From Pelomonas sp. SE-A7 (GTDB lineage Bacteria > Pseudomonadota > Gammaproteobacteria > Burkholderiales > Burkholderiaceae_C): a stretch of 64,000 nt of DNA. Below are positions 61,136 through 64,000 of the stretch, piece after piece. The DNA lies in contig NZ_JAUASW010000002.1 in the NCBI RefSeq assembly GCF_030345705.1, forward strand, positions 744,001-808,000. Direction: 5' to 3'. The notes beneath the pieces are model-generated. The model was not told the origin of the DNA, did not search any database, and was given only the letters and a program-made list of their open reading frames with translations. Made by a program: the position numbers and the translations under genes. Positions within the stretch are counted from its first letter, which is position 1; every line of letters begins with the position of its first letter.

Positions 61136-62056
61136 TCAGGCCGCCTTCTTCTTCTCGATCTGCGCGATCACTTCGTCGGCCCAGGCCTTGGGCGCCATGG
61201 GGAAGCCCAGGCGCGCGCGGCTGTCCAGATAACTCTGGGCCACGGCACGCGCCAGGTTGCGGATGCGGCCAATGTAGGCGGCGCGCTCGGTCACGCTGAT
61301 CGCACCGCGCGCATCCAAGAGGTTGAAGCTGTGGCCGGCCTTGAGCAGCTGCTCGTAGGCCGGCAGGGCCAGTTGCTGAGTCATCAGGTGCTGGCTCTGC
61401 TTTTCATGCGCGGCGAAGGCGCCCAGCAGGAAGTCGACGTCGCTGTGCTCGAAGTTGTAGGTCGACTGCTCGACCTCGTTCTGGTGGAACACGTCGCCGT
61501 AGCTGATGCCGTCGGTATAGACCAGGTCGTAGACGCTGTCCTTGCCCTGCAGGTACATGGCCAGCCGTTCCAGGCCATAGGTGATCTCGCCGGTGATCGG
61601 CTTGCAGTCGATGCCGCCGACCTGCTGGAAGTAGGTGAACTGGGTCACTTCCATGCCGTTCAGCCAGACCTCCCAACCCAGGCCCCAGCAACCGAGCGTG
61701 GGGTTCTCCCAATCGTCCTCGACGAAGCGCACGTCGTTCTTCTTCAGGTCGAAGCCCAGGGCCTCGAGCGAGCCGAGGTACAGCTCCAGGATGTTGGCCG
61801 GGGCCGGCTTCAGCACCACCTGGTACTGGTAGTAGTGCTGCAGGCGGTTGGGGTTCTCGCCGTAGCGGCCGTCCTTGGGGCGGCGGCTGGGCTGCACATA
61901 GGCGGCCTTCCAGGGCTCCGGACCCAGCGCGCGCAGGAAGGTGGCCGTGTGGCTGGTGCCGGCGCCGACCTCCATGTCATATGGTTGCAGCAGGGCGCAG
62001 CCTTGCTTGGACCAGTAGTCCTGCAGGGTCAGGATGATTTGCTGGAAGGTCAGCAT
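61136..62056 (-). CDS. glyQ: Glycine--tRNA ligase alpha subunit GlyQ
   Basis: A 306-residue alpha subunit carrying the catalytic site. It starts MLTFQQIILTLQDYWSKQGC and contains GAGTSHTATFLRALGPEPW, YVQPSRRPKDGRYGENPNRL, and ERLAMYLQGK, all typical of GlyQ. Together with GlyS it charges tRNA-Gly. Lies downstream of lnt on the same strand with 61 bases between, and just before glyS, the classical order. Confidence 0.97.
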   Translation of the reverse strand: MLTFQQIILTLQDYWSKQGCALLQPYDMEVGAGTSHTATFLRALGPEPWKAAYVQPSRRPKDGRYGENPNRLQHYYQYQVVLKPAPANILELYLGSLEALGFDLKKNDVRFVEDDWENPTLGCWGLGWEVWLNGMEVTQFTYFQQVGGIDCKPITGEITYGLERLAMYLQGKDSVYDLVYTDGISYGDVFHQNEVEQSTYNFEHSDVDFLLGAFAAHEKQSQHLMTQQLALPAYEQLLKAGHSFNLLDARGAISVTERAAYIGRIRNLARAVAQSYLDSRARLGFPMAPKAWADEVIAQIEKKKAA

Positions 62057-62117
62057 GGATGGGGTCGCTTCTCGGTCAGACGGAGTAGGAAATCGGCCCC
62101 GATTCTACGGGCCGGGT

Positions 62118-63632
62118 TCAGCGCTTCCGCCGGCCGCGCCAGGCCCAGAGGATGGGGGCCAGCGCAAGGGCCCACAAGGGCCACAGGCCGACGGCGGCCA
62201 GCCAGCGCGCATAGGGCGTCGCACCCCGGCGGCCCTCGACCTCGATCTCCAGCCGGTCACGCGTTTCCACCGGCAGCCGCGCAAGCACCTTGCCCTGATG
62301 GTCGAGCACCGCGGTCGCGCCGGTATTGGTCGAGCGGATGAAGGGCCGCTGGAATTCCAGCGCCCGCATCTGCGAGAACTGCAGATGCTGGTCCTGCACC
62401 ATGCGCGGCCCGAACCAGGCCAGGTTGCTGACGTTCAGCAGCAGGGTCGCGGCCTCGGCATCGTCCTGCACGCTGGCGACGAAGTCCTCGCCGAACAGGT
62501 CCTCGTAGCAGATCAGCGGGCGTATGCGCTGGCCGGCCACCGGCAGCGGGCGCTGGTGGTCGCCGCGGGCCTGGTCGTCCATGGGAATGCCCAGCGCCTT
62601 GACGAACCAGCGGAAGCCCGGCGGAATGCTCTCGCCGAAGGGCAGCAGGTGGCGCTTGCCATAGCTGTAGGCTTGCTCGGTGCCCAGGCCCAGCAGCGAA
62701 TTCACATAGCCGTCCTGCGGATTGCCCAGGAAGATGCCGAGCAGCACCGGCCGCTCCGCGGCGGCCTTGCGCAACCGGGCGGCCTGGTCAGGGAAGTCCT
62801 TCTCCAGCCAGTCCATCGGCAGGGGCACGACCGACTCCGGCGTCAGCACCAGCTGGCCGCGGGCCGCCTCGATCTGGCCGACCAGCTTGTCAAGGTTGTC
62901 GGCCATCAGCCCGGCATTGAACTTCTGGTCCTGCGGCACATTGGGCTGCAGCAGCGAAACGCGGAGCTTGCCGCTGGACTCGGTGAACTGCTGCGGCAGC
63001 ACCAGGCCCAGGCCGACCAGCAGCAGGGCCGCCATCAGCACCCGGCCGCTAGAGCGCAGCGCCGCCGCCACGCCGGCCGACAGCAGACCGGCCAGGGCCA
63101 CGATGCCGTAGACACCGACCCAGGGCGCCCAGCCGGCCAGCGGGCCGACCGCATGGGCATAGCCGCTGGCGATCCAGGGAAAGCCGGTCAGCCATTGGGC
63201 CCGTGCCAGCTCCGCCGCCAGCCAGCAGCCGGCCCAGACCAGGGCATGGACGGCCGGATGCCGGTCGTCGCGCAGCCAGGCCGCCAGCGCCAGCGCGGCG
63301 CCGTAATACAAGGAGAGGACGAAGGCCAGCAGCAGCACGGCCGCCCCGGCCAGCACCGAGGGCAGATGGCCGAAGTCGTGCAGGCTGATGTAGAGCCACC
63401 ACAGCCCCGAGGCCAGCCAGCCCAGGCCGAACACCAGGCCATGGCGGAAGGCGCGCGCCGGACGCTGGTCCCAGCTGGCATGGGCCAGCAGCGCGACAGC
63501 CAGCAGTTGCAGCGGCCAGGCATGGCCGGGCGAGAAGGAGGCTGTATGCAGAACGCCGGCCAGCAGCACGACCGGCCAGGCGCCCAAGACGTCCAGACCC
63601 AGCAGCAGTTTGCGATTGACGGCCGGCAGCAT
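62118..63632 (-). CDS. lnt: Apolipoprotein N-acyltransferase Lnt
   Basis: A 504-residue inner-membrane enzyme that adds the third acyl chain to lipoproteins. About seven membrane helices frame a periplasmic nitrilase-fold domain with the catalytic triad Glu in LTPESVVPL, Lys in YGKRHLLPFGE and Cys in ICYEDLFGE. It ends in a basic tail after ALALAPILWAWRG. It follows corC after ten bases, the conserved ybeX-lnt order. Several predicted lipoproteins in this window would be its substrates. Confidence 0.96.
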   Translation of the reverse strand: MLPAVNRKLLLGLDVLGAWPVVLLAGVLHTASFSPGHAWPLQLLAVALLAHASWDQRPARAFRHGLVFGLGWLASGLWWLYISLHDFGHLPSVLAGAAVLLLAFVLSLYYGAALALAAWLRDDRHPAVHALVWAGCWLAAELARAQWLTGFPWIASGYAHAVGPLAGWAPWVGVYGIVALAGLLSAGVAAALRSSGRVLMAALLLVGLGLVLPQQFTESSGKLRVSLLQPNVPQDQKFNAGLMADNLDKLVGQIEAARGQLVLTPESVVPLPMDWLEKDFPDQAARLRKAAAERPVLLGIFLGNPQDGYVNSLLGLGTEQAYSYGKRHLLPFGESIPPGFRWFVKALGIPMDDQARGDHQRPLPVAGQRIRPLICYEDLFGEDFVASVQDDAEAATLLLNVSNLAWFGPRMVQDQHLQFSQMRALEFQRPFIRSTNTGATAVLDHQGKVLARLPVETRDRLEIEVEGRRGATPYARWLAAVGLWPLWALALAPILWAWRGRRKR

Positions 63633-63642
63633 CGGACTCGCG

Positions 63643-64000
63643 TCAGGCGTCCGTGTCCGCGCGGGTCACCTTGAACCAGCGCACGGCACCGCCGCGAGTC
63701 AGCATGACGGCAAAACGCAGGCCGGCCAGCTCGACCACCTCGCCACGCCGCGGCACGCGGCCATGCTGGTGGGCGACCAGGCCGCCTATGGTGTCGAACT
63801 CGTCTTCCGGCAGCTGCAGCGAGAAGGCCTCGTTGACCGCCGCGATCGCGGCATCGCCGGCCACCCGCTGGCTGCCGTCGGCCAGGGTGTAGAGGCCGGA
63901 TTCGCCGTTCTTGTCGTCGAACTCGTCCTCGATCTCGCCGACGATCTCCTCCAGCACATCCTCGATGGTGATCAGGCCGGCGGTGTTGCCGAATTCGTCG
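63643..64000 (-). CDS. corC: CorC/HlyC family protein, C-terminal part (partial)
   Basis: Only the last 119 codons are present; the gene runs out at the window edge. The segment starts DEFGNTAGLITIEDVLEEIV, the end of the second CBS domain, and continues into the CorC_HlyC transporter-associated domain (EDEFDTIGGLVAHQHGRVP, VVELAGLRFAVMLT). CorC/YbeX proteins take part in Mg/Co homeostasis and ribosome-related functions. Position just before lnt supports YbeX over other HlyC-type proteins. Confidence 0.9.
   Translation of the reverse strand, partial: DEFGNTAGLITIEDVLEEIVGEIEDEFDDKNGESGLYTLADGSQRVAGDAAIAAVNEAFSLQLPEDEFDTIGGLVAHQHGRVPRRGEVVELAGLRFAVMLTRGGAVRWFKVTRADTDA

Noticed and set aside
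59603..62341. 912-codon open frame on the plus strand opposite glyS and glyQ
   Set aside because: It mirrors the third-position bias of two well-recognised genes and has no motif of its own.

Overview
The window is a dense, GC-rich bacterial chromosome segment with short intergenic gaps and no rRNA, tRNA, CRISPR array or prophage that I can see. Gene content points to a betaproteobacterium of the order Burkholderiales, most likely the Rubrivivax/Roseateles/Leptothrix group. Supporting signs are the engB - cytochrome c4 - resB - ccsB order, the corC-lnt-glyQ-glyS-gmhB-plsC-ygjP string, a TPP-riboswitch thiC-thiO-thiS-thiG-thiDE operon, and abundant REC/GGDEF/EAL/HD-GYP signalling proteins. The genus assignment is inference; the class is fairly safe.

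Layout. 1-7964: end of a patatin-type phospholipase, an alpha/beta hydrolase, engB, then a respiratory/envelope block of cytochrome c4, system II cytochrome c maturation (resB, ccsB) and the methionine sulfoxide repair pair msrPQ. 7929-14620: an S9 peptidase, a flavoprotein fused to a dihydroneopterin aldolase domain, ttcA, a DUF4136 lipoprotein and glmU. 14613-28134: accessory metabolism and envelope genes (PhyH-type dioxygenase, SRPBCC protein, BAAT-type hydrolase, amidohydrolase coupled to a RAYT transposase-like gene, DUF808, S10-like lipoprotein, EF-hand-like protein, beta-barrel, YecA-like, YgjV, NadR-like kinase, a second S9 peptidase with a charged insert).

28147-39396: two tandem HD-GYP proteins, copZ/copA, a ChaN-like haem-binding protein, a redox cluster (FMN reductase, two pirins, azoR and a divergent LysR regulator) and a short TonB-type transducer. 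39397-45277: TPP riboswitch and thiamine operon, whose last gene is a ThiD-ThiE fusion. 45293-46614: a 2'-5' RNA ligase-like protein and two VOC proteins. 46705-52596: four signalling genes (REC-degenerate GGDEF-EAL, histidine kinase, REC-HK-REC-HPt hybrid, HTH-REC regulator) with no recognisable sensor domain among them. 52750-56511: an XRE-controlled operon with an inverted-repeat operator, and a divergent MerR/metallo-beta-lactamase-fold pair around a long palindrome. 56684-64000: ygjP-like, plsC, a GmhB homologue lacking two catalytic aspartates, glyS, glyQ, lnt and the 3' part of corC.

The most unusual items are the flavoprotein-FolB fusion, the apparently catalytically dead GmhB homologue, the sensorless phosphorelay locus, the hairpin that can mask the thiC ribosome binding site, and the two clear operators at 54880 and 55412. 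No wholly unknown multi-gene system is proven here; these are the best leads.
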